NCBI RefSeq assembly: GCF_002864685.1
Contig: NZ_NMQZ01000008.1
Coordinates: forward strand, 1-64,000
Direction of reading: 5' to 3'
DNA: 64,000 nt
Origin: Alloalcanivorax mobilis
Lineage (GTDB): Bacteria > Pseudomonadota > Gammaproteobacteria > Pseudomonadales > Alcanivoracaceae
Both the position numbers and the translations under genes were made by a program. Every line of letters begins with the position of its first letter. The first letter of the stretch is position 1. Below, piece by piece: positions 12,657 through 22,056 of this stretch. Below the pieces are notes generated by a model. It was not told the origin of the DNA, searched no databases, and was given only the letters and a program-made list of their open reading frames with translations.

Positions 12657-13247
12657 ATGAGCCCAGCGCAGCCCCCTCTGATCCTCGCCTCTTCGTCGCC
12701 GTTCCGCCGCGAATTGCTGCATAAGCTGGGGCAGCCTTTCGAGCACCGCAGCCCGGACATCGACGAATCCCCACGCCCCGGCGAAAGCCCCACCTCCCTG
12801 GTCATGAGACTGGCCCGGGAGAAAGCCCAGGCACTGGCCGGAGCGTTTCCCGATGCACTAATCATCGGCTCCGACCAGCTCAGCGTCCTGGATGGCGATA
12901 TCGCCGGCAAACCCGGCGACCGCGAACGCGCCCTGGAACAACTGCGCCGCGCCAGCGGCCGCTCGGTGCGTTTTGTCACTGGCCTGTGCCTGCTCAACAG
13001 CGCCAGCGGCCGCCATCAAACCGGCTGCGAGCGCTTCACGGTGCATTTCCGCACCCTCAGCGACGCGCAACTGGCGCGCTATGTGGACGCCGAGCAGCCC
13101 TACAACTGCGCCGGCGGCTTCAAATCCGAAGGCCTCGGCATCACCCTGTTCAAAGCCCTCGAAGGCCGCGACCCCAACGCCCTGATCGGCCTGCCGTTGA
13201 TCATGCTGACGGATTTTCTCAATGCGGAAGGGGTGGGGGTTCCATAG
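12657..13247 (+). CDS. Maf family nucleotide pyrophosphatase (YceF-like)
   Basis: Maf/YceF-type nucleoside triphosphate pyrophosphatase, 196 residues from the ATG at 12657 (GGAG nine bases upstream). [12 protein letters not shown] is the family N-terminus. Further motifs are [16 protein letters not shown] and [13 protein letters not shown]. The adjacency to yceD-rpmF favours the YceF branch, which hydrolyses m7GTP in E. coli; that specificity is inferred. Confidence 0.92.
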   Translation: MSPAQPPLILASSSPFRRELLHKLGQPFEHRSPDIDESPRPGESPTSLVMRLAREKAQALAGAFPDALIIGSDQLSVLDGDIAGKPGDRERALEQLRRASGRSVRFVTGLCLLNSASGRHQTGCERFTVHFRTLSDAQLARYVDAEQPYNCAGGFKSEGLGITLFKALEGRDPNALIGLPLIMLTDFLNAEGVGVP

Positions 13248-13271
13248 ACCACGCCGTGCCGTTGGGAAACG

Positions 13272-13360
13272 GCTGCAAGCTACAAGCTACAAGCTGCAAG
13301 GGCGGCTACGTAGCGCGCGTTTTCCTTGCAGCTTGCAGCTTGCAGCTTGAAGCTTGAAGC
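13272..13360. repeat. Heptamer inverted-repeat element A (GCTGCAA-type)
   Basis: Two arms made of tandem 7-bp units. The left arm (13272-13299) has four units of type GCTRCAA. The right arm (13326-13360) has five units of type TTGCAGC or TTGAAGC, the inverse complement. The loop of 26 bases contains the palindrome GCTACGTAGC. The element fills the space between the convergent ends of maf and sppA and would form a stem of about 28 bp. It could serve as a bidirectional terminator, but it has no U-run. Confidence 0.9.
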
Positions 13361-13366
13361 TCACCT

Positions 13367-14356
13367 CTAACGCAACGTCGGCGCGCCGCCTTCCAGCCCC
13401 AGGCTTTTACCAATACCGCTGCCCACCGAGGTGCCGAAGCGCTTGAGCAGGCGGTCCACCGCCGAGGCGCTGACGCTGTAATCCACGGTTTCTTCGGTGC
13501 CGACCACGTCGCGGGCCACCTGGCCGGGGCTCTTGAGGCCGTCCACCAGGCCCAGCTCCAGGGCGCGCTGACCGGTCCAGAACAACCCGGAAAACAGCTC
13601 CGGGTGGCCGTCCACCTTGAGCCGGTCGCCCCTGCCCTGCTTGACCGCGGCGATGAACTGCTGGTGAATGTCATCCAGCATGCCCTGCAGATGCTGCCGA
13701 TCCGAGGGTTTCACCGGCGCGAACGGGTCGAGGATGTCCTTATGTTCGCCGGCGGTGTACACGCGGCGCTCCACGCCCAGCTTCTCGGCTGCCTCCTGGA
13801 TGCCGAAACTGGCCATGATTACCCCGATGGAGCCGACGATACTGGCCGGATCGGCGTAGATTTCATCGGCGGCGGAGGCAATGTAATAGGCGCCCGAGGC
13901 CCCCATGTCGGTGATCACCGCGTACAGTTTCTTGTCCGGGTGCTCGCCGCGCAAACGGCGGATTTCGTTGTAGACGTAATTGGCCTGCACCGGCGACCCG
14001 CCCGGGCTGTTGATCTTGAGCATCACCGCCTGGGCGTTTTCCGCCTCGAAGGCATCGCGCAGGCCCTCCACCAGCAGGTCGGCGCTGGCCGGCGAATCGG
14101 CGGCGATCACGCCGTTCACCTTGACCACCGCCACATGCGGCTCGGCAATGGCCAGGGCATCGCCGCCGCGATTGGAAAACATCATGAACAGCAGCGCGAA
14201 CAGGTAAATAAAGGTCAGGCTTTTAAAGAAGATGCCCCAGCGCCGGCTCTTGCGCTGTTCCGCCTGCGCCTGGCCCAGCAACTTCTCGATCAACGTCCAC
14301 TCACGGCCGGAAGGGCCCTCCCCAGAGCGGGGCCGTTGATTATTGTCGTATTCCAT
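13367..14356 (-). CDS. sppA: S49 family signal peptide peptidase SppA
   Basis: Membrane-anchored serine protease of the short SppA type, 329 residues, which degrades remnant signal peptides. One membrane segment (about residues 45-61) follows a charged cytoplasmic N-terminus. NSPGGSPVQA and DMGASGAYYIASAADEIYA (nucleophile Ser in GASGAYY) are family marks, followed by SIVGSIGVI. The catalytic Lys should lie downstream and was not pinned to a residue. It starts immediately after the gph stop. Confidence 0.9.
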   Translation of the reverse strand: MEYDNNQRPRSGEGPSGREWTLIEKLLGQAQAEQRKSRRWGIFFKSLTFIYLFALLFMMFSNRGGDALAIAEPHVAVVKVNGVIAADSPASADLLVEGLRDAFEAENAQAVMLKINSPGGSPVQANYVYNEIRRLRGEHPDKKLYAVITDMGASGAYYIASAADEIYADPASIVGSIGVIMASFGIQEAAEKLGVERRVYTAGEHKDILDPFAPVKPSDRQHLQGMLDDIHQQFIAAVKQGRGDRLKVDGHPELFSGLFWTGQRALELGLVDGLKSPGQVARDVVGTEETVDYSVSASAVDRLLKRFGTSVGSGIGKSLGLEGGAPTLR

Positions 14357-15034
14357 TTATACCGTCTCCTCGGACTGATGGCTGGCCGGCACCCCGATCA
14401 GGGGCAACAACTGCGGTAATGCATCGATCACCGCCAGGGGCTGATAGTTCAATAAGGTTTCCACCGGATGCGCGCCGTAACTGACCGCCACCCGGTCCAC
14501 GCCAGCGGCACGGGCCATCTCCAGATCGAACGAGGTGTCGCCCACCACCAGGGCGCGGCCGGCCGGCACCGCCATTTCCTCGAGCAACTCCTCGACCATC
14601 GCCGGGTGCGGTTTGGAGTGGGTTTCGTCGGCGCAACGCGAGCCCTGGAAGCACTCCCCCAAGCCGCTGCTGTGCCAGACCCGCTGCAACCCCTTGCGGC
14701 TCTTGCCGGTGGCCACCGCCAGCCGACAGCCCGCGCCCGCCAGGGCATCCAGCACCAGGCGGGCACCAGGATAAAGCGCGCTGGGCACTTGCTCGGCGGC
14801 CACGAAGTGCACCGCGTAGCGCTCCCGCAGCCGCTCAAGATGGTCATCGACAATGCCGGGCCAGAGCGTGCGGATCGCCTCCGGCAGCCCCAGGCCGATG
14901 ATGCCGCGCACCTGGTCATCCTCAAGCCGGGGCAGCGCCACGTCCGCGCCGGCCAGGTGCATGCAGGCGACAATGCGCCCGGTGGAATCCATCAGGGTGC
15001 CGTCCCAGTCGAAAATCACCAGATCGTAGTTCAT
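14357..15034 (-). CDS. HAD family phosphatase (phosphoglycolate phosphatase-like)
   Basis: HAD-IA hydrolase of 225 residues. Motif I is DWDGTLMDS, motif II is in VATGKSRKGL, motif III/IV in KPHPAMVEEL and VVGDTSFDLEMA. It is the usual neighbour of rluC in Pseudomonas-type genomes, where it is annotated as phosphoglycolate phosphatase or indigoidine-type hydrolase. The substrate cannot be fixed from sequence. I used the ATG at 15034, which overlaps the rluC stop. Confidence 0.88.
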   Translation of the reverse strand: MNYDLVIFDWDGTLMDSTGRIVACMHLAGADVALPRLEDDQVRGIIGLGLPEAIRTLWPGIVDDHLERLRERYAVHFVAAEQVPSALYPGARLVLDALAGAGCRLAVATGKSRKGLQRVWHSSGLGECFQGSRCADETHSKPHPAMVEELLEEMAVPAGRALVVGDTSFDLEMARAAGVDRVAVSYGAHPVETLLNYQPLAVIDALPQLLPLIGVPASHQSEETV

Positions 15035-15978
15035 CGACGCAGAGCCGCCAGAATGGTCTCGAAATCCTGATCCAGCGGCGCGGTCACCTTGACCGTTTTG
15101 CCACTGTCCGGGTGTTTGAACGTCAGCGAGCGGGCATGCAGGCACAGACGCCGGGTGCCGCCCAGCGCCTGCAGGCGCTGATCGCCGCGGTCGCTGCCGT
15201 ATTTGTCATCGCCAAGCAGCGGAAAGCCGCCAAACTGGCTGTGCACACGGATTTGATGGGTGCGCCCGGTGCCCAGAGTGGCCTCCAGCAAGGCGACGTC
15301 ACCGAGCCGCTCCAGCAGCCGGAAATCGGTCACCGAGGCCTTGCCCTCGCGGGACACCCGCACCACCCGCTCATTGCCCTGCATCATCTTCAACAGCGGC
15401 GCCTCGATGCGCCGCTCGCTGCCCTTGAAGCCCTGACACAGCAACCAGTAGCGCTTCTCCACCCCACCCTGCACCATCACTTTTTGCAAACGGCGCAAAA
15501 AAGCCCGGTGGCGGGTCACCATGATGCAACCGCTGGTGTCCCGGTCGAGCCGATGCACCAGCTCCAGGCTGGCTTCGTGCGGATACAGCACCCGCAGCGC
15601 CTCGATCAGCCCCAGGCTGACGCCGCTGCCGCCGTGCACCGCCAGGCCGGCCGGCTTGTTGAAGATGAACATGCGTTCATCTTCGTAGATCAGCGCGCGC
15701 GCGAGTCGCTCGGCCAGGCCGTCGCTGACCACCGGAGGCGCCTCCGACTCGCTGGTGCGAACCGGCGGCACCCGCACCACGTCGTCGGTGCACAACCGGG
15801 TGGTCTGCTTAGCGCGTTTCTTGTTCACCCTTACCTCGCCGGAACGGATGATCCGGTAGATACGGGAACGGGGCACCCCTTTGAGATGGGTGATCAGGAA
15901 ATTATCCAGGCGTTGGCCGTCGCGCCCCTCATCGATGGTAACGAAGGTGACACGATCGGCGGCGGGAGTGTCGGACAT
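15031..15978 (-). CDS. rluC: 23S rRNA pseudouridine synthase RluC
   Basis: Pseudouridine synthase of 315 residues. The N-terminal S4 RNA-binding domain spans LDNFLITHLKGVPRSRIYRI. The catalytic domain has HRLDRDTSG with the nucleophilic Asp. The divergent position next to rne is diagnostic for RluC (U955, U2504, U2580 in E. coli) over RluD. I used the ATG at 15978; a TTG 18 bases upstream is possible. Confidence 0.92.
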   Translation of the reverse strand: MSDTPAADRVTFVTIDEGRDGQRLDNFLITHLKGVPRSRIYRIIRSGEVRVNKKRAKQTTRLCTDDVVRVPPVRTSESEAPPVVSDGLAERLARALIYEDERMFIFNKPAGLAVHGGSGVSLGLIEALRVLYPHEASLELVHRLDRDTSGCIMVTRHRAFLRRLQKVMVQGGVEKRYWLLCQGFKGSERRIEAPLLKMMQGNERVVRVSREGKASVTDFRLLERLGDVALLEATLGTGRTHQIRVHSQFGGFPLLGDDKYGSDRGDQRLQALGGTRRLCLHARSLTFKHPDSGKTVKVTAPLDQDFETILAALRR

Positions 15979-16060
15979 GCGGCGAATTCTAGCCAAGCCG
16001 GCGCGCCGGCGCTAGCGCTGACCGGGTCCGCGTGCAAGTAAACACGGCGGCGCTATCTGA

Positions 16061-16090
16061 TTGATCGCACAGTCATTTTACTGCTATAGT
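16061..16090 (+). promoter_or_regulatory. Extended -10 promoter for rne
   Basis: TTGATC (16061-16066) and TATAGT (16085-16090) are separated by 18 bases, and the -10 is preceded by TGC, an extended -10. It points toward rne, about 590 bases upstream of its ATG. It also lies near the divergent rluC start. No other comparable promoter was seen in the gap. Confidence 0.6.
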
Positions 16091-16676
16091 CCGGTGTCGG
16101 CCGCGGCTGGCCAACGGCGACGCGCAGCGACCATTCGCCGTCGGTTCTAAGATACCCGCCAGCCCCGCCCGATACTATGTCGAACAGGCCCGAAACCGGG
16201 CCCCGACGCTGCAAACGACCCCCCGATGGCACAATCGACCTCGGCGGGTCGGACAACCAACGACAGGTGGTTTGCAGCCGGTCGAAGACAAGCCAGGCCG
16301 GTGACAGGCCTCGGGACCACGCCGCTCTATTGTTATCAGGGCGTGGAACACGGGACGATCCGTCACTGATCTGAGCCGGTACAGACAGACAAAAGTTTAC
16401 CCGGTCCGGTGCCGCGATTTGCACCGGACACAGCGTGACGCAGGATTCACGGGCCAAGGCCCCCGAGCAATAACGCCAACGGCACAACTTCGTATGAGCC
16501 CGGAGACATCAGGAAGAGCGACAACAGGAACACCATGATCGTGTGGAGCGCTGCGCGCCGCCACCCGTGACGATGCCCCCTGTCCGGCTTTTCCATGCTC
16601 CACCAGGGCGACTGATCTGATACCGGGCGCATACCGGCCCGCTGCACGCCGCCACGAACCTTGTGGTAGCACAAAA
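16091..16676 (+). other. Long untranslated leader of rne
   Basis: About 586 bases lie between the predicted promoter and the rne start and contain no supportable gene. RNase E messages in E. coli carry a 361-base leader through which the enzyme controls its own mRNA, and conserved leader motifs (rne5, rne-II) are known in gammaproteobacteria. By analogy this is a candidate autoregulatory leader. I did not derive a fold. Confidence 0.5.
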
Positions 16677-19600
16677 ATGAAACGTATGTTGATCAACGCC
16701 ACTCACCCCGAAGAGGTTCGGGTGGCACTGGTGGACGGCCAGCGTCTTTATGATCTGGATATCGAACACCGTACCCGCATTCAAAAAAAGGCCAATATCT
16801 ATAAGGGTAAAATCACCCGTATTGAGCCCTCCCTGGAAGCCGCCTTCGTGGACTTTGGCGCCGAGCGCCACGGCTTTCTGCCCCTGAAGGAAATCTCCCG
16901 CCAATACTTCCAGAAAGACCCCAAGGACATTCAGGGCCGCATCAACATCAAGGATGTGATGCGCGAAGGCCAGGAAGTGATCATTCAGGTCGACAAAGAA
17001 GAGCGTGGCAACAAGGGCGCCGCCCTGACCACCTTTATCAGCCTGGCTGGCCGCTACCTGGTGCTGATGCCCAATAACCCCCGCGCCGGCGGCATCTCCC
17101 GCCGCATCGAGGGCGAGGAACGTCAGCAGCTCAAGGAAGCGCTGAGCAGCCTGGATATCCCCGACGAAATGGGCGTGATCGTGCGCACCGCCGGGCTCGG
17201 CCGCTCCGCCGAAGAGCTGCAGTGGGATCTCAACTACCTGCTCAAGCTGTGGAGCTCCATCGCCGAGGCCTCGGAAACCCGCAAGGCGCCGTTCCTGATT
17301 TATCAGGAATCCAACGTCATCATTCGCGCCATCCGCGATTACCTGCGCAAGGACATCGGTGAAGTTCTGATCGATTCCGAGAAAGTCTACAACGAAGCCC
17401 AGGCGTTCGTTCAGCAGGTGATGACCGACTTCCAGCACAAGATCAAACTCTACAACGACGACACGCCGCTGTTTTCCCGCTATCAGATCGAATCGCAGAT
17501 CGAAACCGCGTTCGAACGGGAAGTGAAACTGCCCTCCGGCGGGTCCATCGTGATCGATCCCACCGAAGCGCTGGTGTCCATCGACATCAACTCCTCACGC
17601 GCCACCAAAGGCGCCGACATCGAGGAGACCGCCCTGCAGACCAACCTGGAAGCGGCGGAAGAGATCGCCCGCCAGTTGCGTCTGCGTGACATCGGCGGCC
17701 TGATCGTGGTCGACTTCATCGACATGGGGCCGGCGCGCAATCAGCGCGACGTGGAAAACCGTATCCGCGAAGCCCTGGAGGCGGACCGCGCGCGCATCCA
17801 ACTGGGCCGCATTTCCCGCTTCGGCCTGCTCGAATTGTCGCGCCAGCGGCTGCGCCCCAGCCTCGGTGAGACCTCCAGCATCGTCTGCCCCCGTTGCGAC
17901 GGCCTCGGCCACATCCGCGACGTGAAATCCCTGGCGCTGAGCATCCTGCGCTTGATCGAAGAAGAAGTGATGAAGGAACGCACCGGGGAAATCCAGGCCC
18001 AGGTGCCGGTGGCGGTGGCCACCTTCCTTCTCAACGAGAAGCGCCAGGTGCTGCGTGAAATCGAAACCAGCCACAATGTCCGCCTGCTGGTGATTCCCAA
18101 CCCGCACCTGGAGACCCCGCACTTCCAGGTGGAGCGCATCCGCGACGACCAGACCAAGGATCAGATCAGCCACGAGCTGGATCTTCTGGAAGCGCAACCG
18201 GAGCCAAGCGCGCCCAACGCCCAGGAAAACGCGCCCAAGCCCCAGGAACCGGCGGTCAAACTGATCGCCCCGGACACCGCGCCCCCGGCGCCGCGCCCCG
18301 CCGCCGAAGCGCCCGCCAAACCGGCCGCCGCGCCGCCGACCGCCGCCGCCCCCGTGTCGAGCGGCGTTCTGGCGCGCTTTTTCCTGTGGCTGGCCAGCCT
18401 GTTCTCCGGCTCGGACAACAGCAAAGACAGCGCCAAGACCGCGAAAAAAGGCAAAGCCGGCGACGCCCAGCGTCGTAACCGGGACGAACGCGGCGCCAAA
18501 GGCGACACTCGCAACCGCCGCGACACCGGCAACCGCCGTGGCGGCAACCGCTCCGACGACCGCGATGACCGGCGTGGCGGTGACAACCGCCGCCGCAACG
18601 ACAACCGCGCCGGTGGCGCCAACGACAAAGGCGAGAAAGGCGGCGACAACCGCAAAAGCGCCGACGCCAACGATGACAACGGCGGCGATAACCGCAATGA
18701 AGGCGGCAATCGTCGCGGCGGCCGCAACCGTCGTGGTGGCCGTGGCGGACGCAACAACGACGCCCGGCAAGCCGACAACAAGCAGGCCGACAATCGCCAA
18801 AACGACAGCAAGCCCGACAGCGGCAAAGGCGCGGAAAAAGCCCCTGAAAAGGCCCCCGAGAAAGCCGCCGCCGATAAGGGCGACAAGCCAGCCCGCAAAG
18901 ACGACGGCCCGAAAGCCCAGCGCCGCAACGATGCCAAGGACGACCGCCCGCTGCGCGAACGTCAGCGCCCTAACAGCAACAACAATGGTGGCAACGACAA
19001 CGGTGGCAACAACAAAGCCGCCGATGCCGTTGCCCAGCCCCCCGTCGCGGAGGGTAACCAGGCCGCCGGTGACGACGCCGCTGCCGCCACGCCGCCGCGC
19101 ATGACCTCCGAGGACAATACCCCCGGACGGGACCAGGAGCGCGGTGACAACCGTCACCCGAAAGCCAAGCTGGTGCCGCCGGAACCGGGCCAGCCGGCCC
19201 GGGAAGTGCAGTCTCGCGCCAGCAACGGCAACGACAACCAGGCCAAGCCCGCCAACGCTGACACCACCGCTCAGGATGGCCAGCCCAAAGCCGCCAACCA
19301 AACGGCACCGGAACAGGCCCCGGCGGTGAAACCCGCCGAGGCCGCTCCCCAGGCCCAGCCGCAGCCACCGGCGGCGGCCAAGGAACCGGTGAAAGAACCG
19401 ATAAAAGAACCGGTAAAAGAGCCGGCCGAAGAGGTCAAGGAACCGGCCAAGGAGCCGGTTAAAGAGCCCGTTAAGGAGACCGTTAAGGAGACCGTTAAGG
19501 AGACCGACAAGGAAGACGCGCCGCAACCGCCCCACGCGCCGACCTCCGAGCAAGCCAAACCGGCACCGGCGGTCGCCGCTCAGAACGCCGAACCCCGGCC

Positions 19601-20144
19601 AACCGCCCCGGCGGCCCCCCAGCCGGATAAAATCGCCGAGCGTAAAGAACCGGCGGTGCCAAGCGACAAGCCGCCGGCGGACACCGGCGCGGAACCCGCC
19701 GATGCCCACCCGGTCACCGAGCCACGGCCCGCCGACAAGGCAGCGGTCCAGCCGGAAGACGACAAGGCAGCGTCGGAAGACGACGCCAGCCGGGCCGGCA
19801 ACGACCCGCGCGCCCGTGGCGCGGCACCCGCGCCCGTCGCCGAGCCGGCCAAGCCGGAAAGCCCGGCGCCGGTGACCGAGCCGGTACGTCAGCCCGAAGC
19901 GCAGGCGCCGTCCGCTGCCAAACCGGTCAGCGAACCGCAGCCCGAGCACCAGCAACCGGAACCCGAAGCCACAACCCCGGCACCGAAACCGGAAGCGCCG
20001 AAAGCGGTGACGCCGGAACCGCCGGCGGCCGCACCGCAACGCCCCCAGGGCCGGGCCAGCAATGACCCGCGCCTGCGTCGCCGGCAGCAACAAGCCGAGC
20101 AACAGGCAAAAGCGGACAATCAGGACGCCGATCCCAGCGCCTGA
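16677..20144 (+). CDS. rne: Ribonuclease E
   Basis: Endoribonuclease and degradosome scaffold, 1155 residues. The catalytic half (about 1-510) has the S1 domain ([18 protein letters not shown]), DNase-like site [10 protein letters not shown] and VVDFIDM with the two metal-binding Asp residues, and the zinc-link CPRCDGLGH. The C-terminal half is low-complexity. It holds a hydrophobic helix [14 protein letters not shown] (about 563-576) that should attach it to the membrane. An Arg/Asn/Gly/Asp-rich RNA-binding stretch follows, then a Lys-Glu-Pro repeat region (about 902-945) and two NDPR motifs (AGNDPRAR and [10 protein letters not shown] near the end). The tail diverges fast among relatives, so partners such as enolase or PNPase sites cannot be read off. 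Confidence 0.95.
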   Translation: MKRMLINATHPEEVRVALVDGQRLYDLDIEHRTRIQKKANIYKGKITRIEPSLEAAFVDFGAERHGFLPLKEISRQYFQKDPKDIQGRINIKDVMREGQEVIIQVDKEERGNKGAALTTFISLAGRYLVLMPNNPRAGGISRRIEGEERQQLKEALSSLDIPDEMGVIVRTAGLGRSAEELQWDLNYLLKLWSSIAEASETRKAPFLIYQESNVIIRAIRDYLRKDIGEVLIDSEKVYNEAQAFVQQVMTDFQHKIKLYNDDTPLFSRYQIESQIETAFEREVKLPSGGSIVIDPTEALVSIDINSSRATKGADIEETALQTNLEAAEEIARQLRLRDIGGLIVVDFIDMGPARNQRDVENRIREALEADRARIQLGRISRFGLLELSRQRLRPSLGETSSIVCPRCDGLGHIRDVKSLALSILRLIEEEVMKERTGEIQAQVPVAVATFLLNEKRQVLREIETSHNVRLLVIPNPHLETPHFQVERIRDDQTKDQISHELDLLEAQPEPSAPNAQENAPKPQEPAVKLIAPDTAPPAPRPAAEAPAKPAAAPPTAAAPVSSGVLARFFLWLASLFSGSDNSKDSAKTAKKGKAGDAQRRNRDERGAKGDTRNRRDTGNRRGGNRSDDRDDRRGGDNRRRNDNRAGGANDKGEKGGDNRKSADANDDNGGDNRNEGGNRRGGRNRRGGRGGRNNDARQADNKQADNRQNDSKPDSGKGAEKAPEKAPEKAAADKGDKPARKDDGPKAQRRNDAKDDRPLRERQRPNSNNNGGNDNGGNNKAADAVAQPPVAEGNQAAGDDAAAATPPRMTSEDNTPGRDQERGDNRHPKAKLVPPEPGQPAREVQSRASNGNDNQAKPANADTTAQDGQPKAANQTAPEQAPAVKPAEAAPQAQPQPPAAAKEPVKEPIKEPVKEPAEEVKEPAKEPVKEPVKETVKETVKETDKEDAPQPPHAPTSEQAKPAPAVAAQNAEPRPTAPAAPQPDKIAERKEPAVPSDKPPADTGAEPADAHPVTEPRPADKAAVQPEDDKAASEDDASRAGNDPRARGAAPAPVAEPAKPESPAPVTEPVRQPEAQAPSAAKPVSEPQPEHQQPEPEATTPAPKPEAPKAVTPEPPAAAPQRPQGRASNDPRLRRRQQQAEQQAKADNQDADPSA

Positions 20145-20156
20145 TTGACCCGCTGA

Positions 20157-20198
20157 TTAAAAAAGCCGCCCCGGGGTCACCGGGGCGGCTTTTTTTTG
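20157..20198 (+). terminator. Rho-independent terminator after rne
   Basis: An 11-bp GC-rich stem (20164-20174 against 20180-20190) with a loop of five is flanked by an A-run and followed by eight T residues. It begins about 20 bases after the rne stop codon. Confidence 0.93.
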
Positions 20199-20264
20199 TT
20201 CATCGCGCTTTAGCTGGAAATCGATTCGGGAGGTCTCTATCCGGGACGCGAATCTGTGTGGGTG

Positions 20265-20337
20265 CCTTCCGGGATCGCTCGAGCCATCCATGGGCGCTCC
20301 CGTTTTTGGCATCCCTGCCAAAAAAGGTCCCGGAAGG
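20265..20337. repeat. Nested inverted repeats
   Basis: Outer arms CCTTCCGGGA (20265-20274) and TCCCGGAAGG (20328-20337) are perfect complements. Inside them TTTTTGGCA (20303-20311) and TGCCAAAAA (20316-20324) form a second perfect hairpin with a four-base loop. A small CCATCCATGG dyad lies between. The structure is extragenic between two convergent genes. It may act as a bidirectional terminator or be a mobile palindromic repeat. Confidence 0.7.
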
Positions 20338-20463
20338 GCGTCGCGCCCTGAGCCGCGCCCCGGCTGGAGCGAGACTTCCCGCTAATCCGCGAACCAGGTT
20401 CGGGCAACGCAACCACGCCCGTGTTACTCGGCTAAAAGACGTGGCTGCTGGGCCTGTCCCACG

Positions 20464-20484
20464 CTGATCCCTGAATCCTGATCC
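20464..20484. repeat. Short heptamer array G (CTGAATC-type)
   Basis: Three consecutive 7-bp units, CTGATCC, CTGAATC, CTGATCC. The middle unit is the exact inverse complement of the GATTCAG units at 34601-34614. It lies just outside the murB stop codon. It looks like one remaining arm of the heptamer class. Confidence 0.55.
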
Positions 20485-20496
20485 CCGCACCGAACC

Positions 20497-21507
20497 CTAC
20501 GGTAACACCACCGGTTCCTGCTCCAACTCCACCTGGAACAACCGCTGCACGTCGTCTTTGACCGCGCCGGCCAGGGTCAGCACCTGGCTGACGCTGGCGC
20601 CGCCGTGATTGACCAGCACCAGCGCCTGCTCGCGGTGCATGCCCACCGGACCCAGGTTGCGGCCTTTCCAACCGGCCCGTTCGATCAGCCAGCCGGCGGC
20701 CAGCTTAACGCCCTGCTGGTGGGGAAAGGCGACCAGGTCCGGATACTGCGCCAGCAGTCGCTGGTGGTGGGCATGATCGACCACCGGGTTCTTGAAAAAA
20801 CTGCCGGCGTTGGCCAGGGCGCGAGGGTCCGGCAGTTTGCTTTGCCGCAAGGCAATCACCGCGCGGCGCACCGCCGCCGGAGTGATTTGCCGCGCCGGCA
20901 GGTCGTCGAATTGTTGCGCCAGGCCGCCATAGTCAGTGCGGCAATGGCCTTGCCGATTCAGACGCACCGTCACATGGGTGATCAGGAATTCGCCGCGCCG
21001 CCGGCTCTTGAACAGACTGTCCCGGTAACCGAAGTCACATTGCTCGGCGTTGAAACGCACGGTGCGGCCATCCTCCACCGCCACCGCTTCAACCTCTTCC
21101 AGTACGTCCGCCAGTTCCGCGCCGTAGGCGCCGATGTTCTGAAAGGGGGCCGCGCCGACCGTGCCGGGGATCAACGACAGGTTTTCCAATCCCAGCCAGC
21201 CGCGCGCCACCGTTTCCGCCACCAGCTGATCCCAGACCGCGCCAGCGCCGGCGCGCACCCAGACATGCTGTTCGTCTTCACGCAGGCGCTCAATATGGCG
21301 CAGGGCCGGAATCACGGTCAGCCCGGGCAGGTCGCCGGCGAGCACCACATTGCTGCCTTCGCCGAGCACGAACAGGGGCTCATGGCGGGCGCGCCCGGCC
21401 AGCACCTCGGCCAGTCGCGGCACGCTGTCCGGGCGTGCCAGACATTCGGCCCGGGCCGGCAACGCGAGCGTATTGGCGCGGGACAAATCCGCGTTCCGTT
21501 CAATCAC
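20497..21507 (-). CDS. murB: UDP-N-acetylenolpyruvoylglucosamine reductase
   Basis: FAD enzyme that completes UDP-MurNAc, 336 residues, type I length. FAD-contact motifs LGEGSNVVLAGDLPGLTV and SLIPGTVGAAPFQNIGAYG are present. NAGSFFKNPVV carries the proton-donor serine. The stop of the tyrosine phosphatase gene overlaps its start. The ptp-murB neighbourhood downstream of kdsB is conserved in Pseudomonas-like genomes. Confidence 0.95.
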   Translation of the reverse strand: MIERNADLSRANTLALPARAECLARPDSVPRLAEVLAGRARHEPLFVLGEGSNVVLAGDLPGLTVIPALRHIERLREDEQHVWVRAGAGAVWDQLVAETVARGWLGLENLSLIPGTVGAAPFQNIGAYGAELADVLEEVEAVAVEDGRTVRFNAEQCDFGYRDSLFKSRRRGEFLITHVTVRLNRQGHCRTDYGGLAQQFDDLPARQITPAAVRRAVIALRQSKLPDPRALANAGSFFKNPVVDHAHHQRLLAQYPDLVAFPHQQGVKLAAGWLIERAGWKGRNLGPVGMHREQALVLVNHGGASVSQVLTLAGAVKDDVQRLFQVELEQEPVVLP

Positions 21508-22004
21508 AGTTCGCTCCGCAGCCGTTCCAGCCAGCGCTGGCTGGCGCGCTCGACCAGGTCCAGCACCGCGCCAAATCCGTCTTCGCCGCCGTAGTAGGGG
21601 TCCGGCACCTCGCCCGGGCCGCCCTCTTCGAGCACGTCCAGAAACCGCATCAGGCGGGCACGGCCGTGGCCCGGGTCAAGGGCGCGCAGGTCCTCGAGGT
21701 TGGCGTTGTCCATGGCGAGAATGTAGTCGAAGTGCAGAAAATCCTCGGCGCTCACCTGGCGGGCACGCAGATGATCCAGGGCGTAACCGCGGGTCGCGGC
21801 GGCGGCGCGGGCACGCTGATCCGGCGCGTGGCCGAGGTGCCAGTCGCCGGTGCCGGCGCTGTCGGTGAGAAGGCGGTCGGCGAGGCCGGCGTCCTGGACC
21901 TGTTTACTGAACACCGCCTCGGCGGTGGGCGAGCGGCAGATGTTGCCGAGACAGACGAACAACACCTTAATGGGACCCGCCGTGCCGGTTGTCGAATCGC
22001 TCAT
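21504..22004 (-). CDS. Low molecular weight protein-tyrosine phosphatase
   Basis: LMW-PTP of 166 residues. The P-loop is VCLGNICRSPTAE (Cys-x5-Arg) near the N-terminus, and the general-acid DP lies in EVPDPYYGGEDGF. Members of this kind act on tyrosine kinases of polysaccharide export or on small-molecule phosphoesters. The position between kdsB and murB is a conserved housekeeping one and gives no clue to its target. Confidence 0.92.
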   Translation of the reverse strand: MSDSTTGTAGPIKVLFVCLGNICRSPTAEAVFSKQVQDAGLADRLLTDSAGTGDWHLGHAPDQRARAAAATRGYALDHLRARQVSAEDFLHFDYILAMDNANLEDLRALDPGHGRARLMRFLDVLEEGGPGEVPDPYYGGEDGFGAVLDLVERASQRWLERLRSEL

Positions 22005-22056
22005 TGTTTATTCTCCGATGGCGGCTGTCGGAACGTCCGCGCCACAGCCCCGCCGA

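Larger units (their letters stand above)
20197..20496. other. Intergenic stretch with hairpins, no gene
   Basis: Between the convergent ends of rne and murB there are 300 bases with no supportable reading frame. They hold the nested hairpin at 20265-20337 and three 7-bp units at 20464-20484, described separately. I saw no tRNA or other RNA gene. Confidence 0.6.

Noticed and set aside
13272-13360. CRISPR-like array
   Set aside because: Units are seven bases, directly abutting and without spacers, and arms are inverted. This is not the structure of a CRISPR.
16053-16487. Minus-strand frame of 144 codons in the rne leader
   Set aside because: No recognisable motif, many Arg, Ser, Cys and Pro residues, no good ribosome binding site, and it covers the predicted rne promoter.
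17595-20102. Long open frame antisense to rne (835 codons, minus strand)
   Set aside because: It is rich in Arg, Gly, Leu and Val in the pattern expected from the opposite strand of a high-GC, Asp/Ala/Pro/Lys-rich gene. It has no homology to any family I know and no ribosome binding site.
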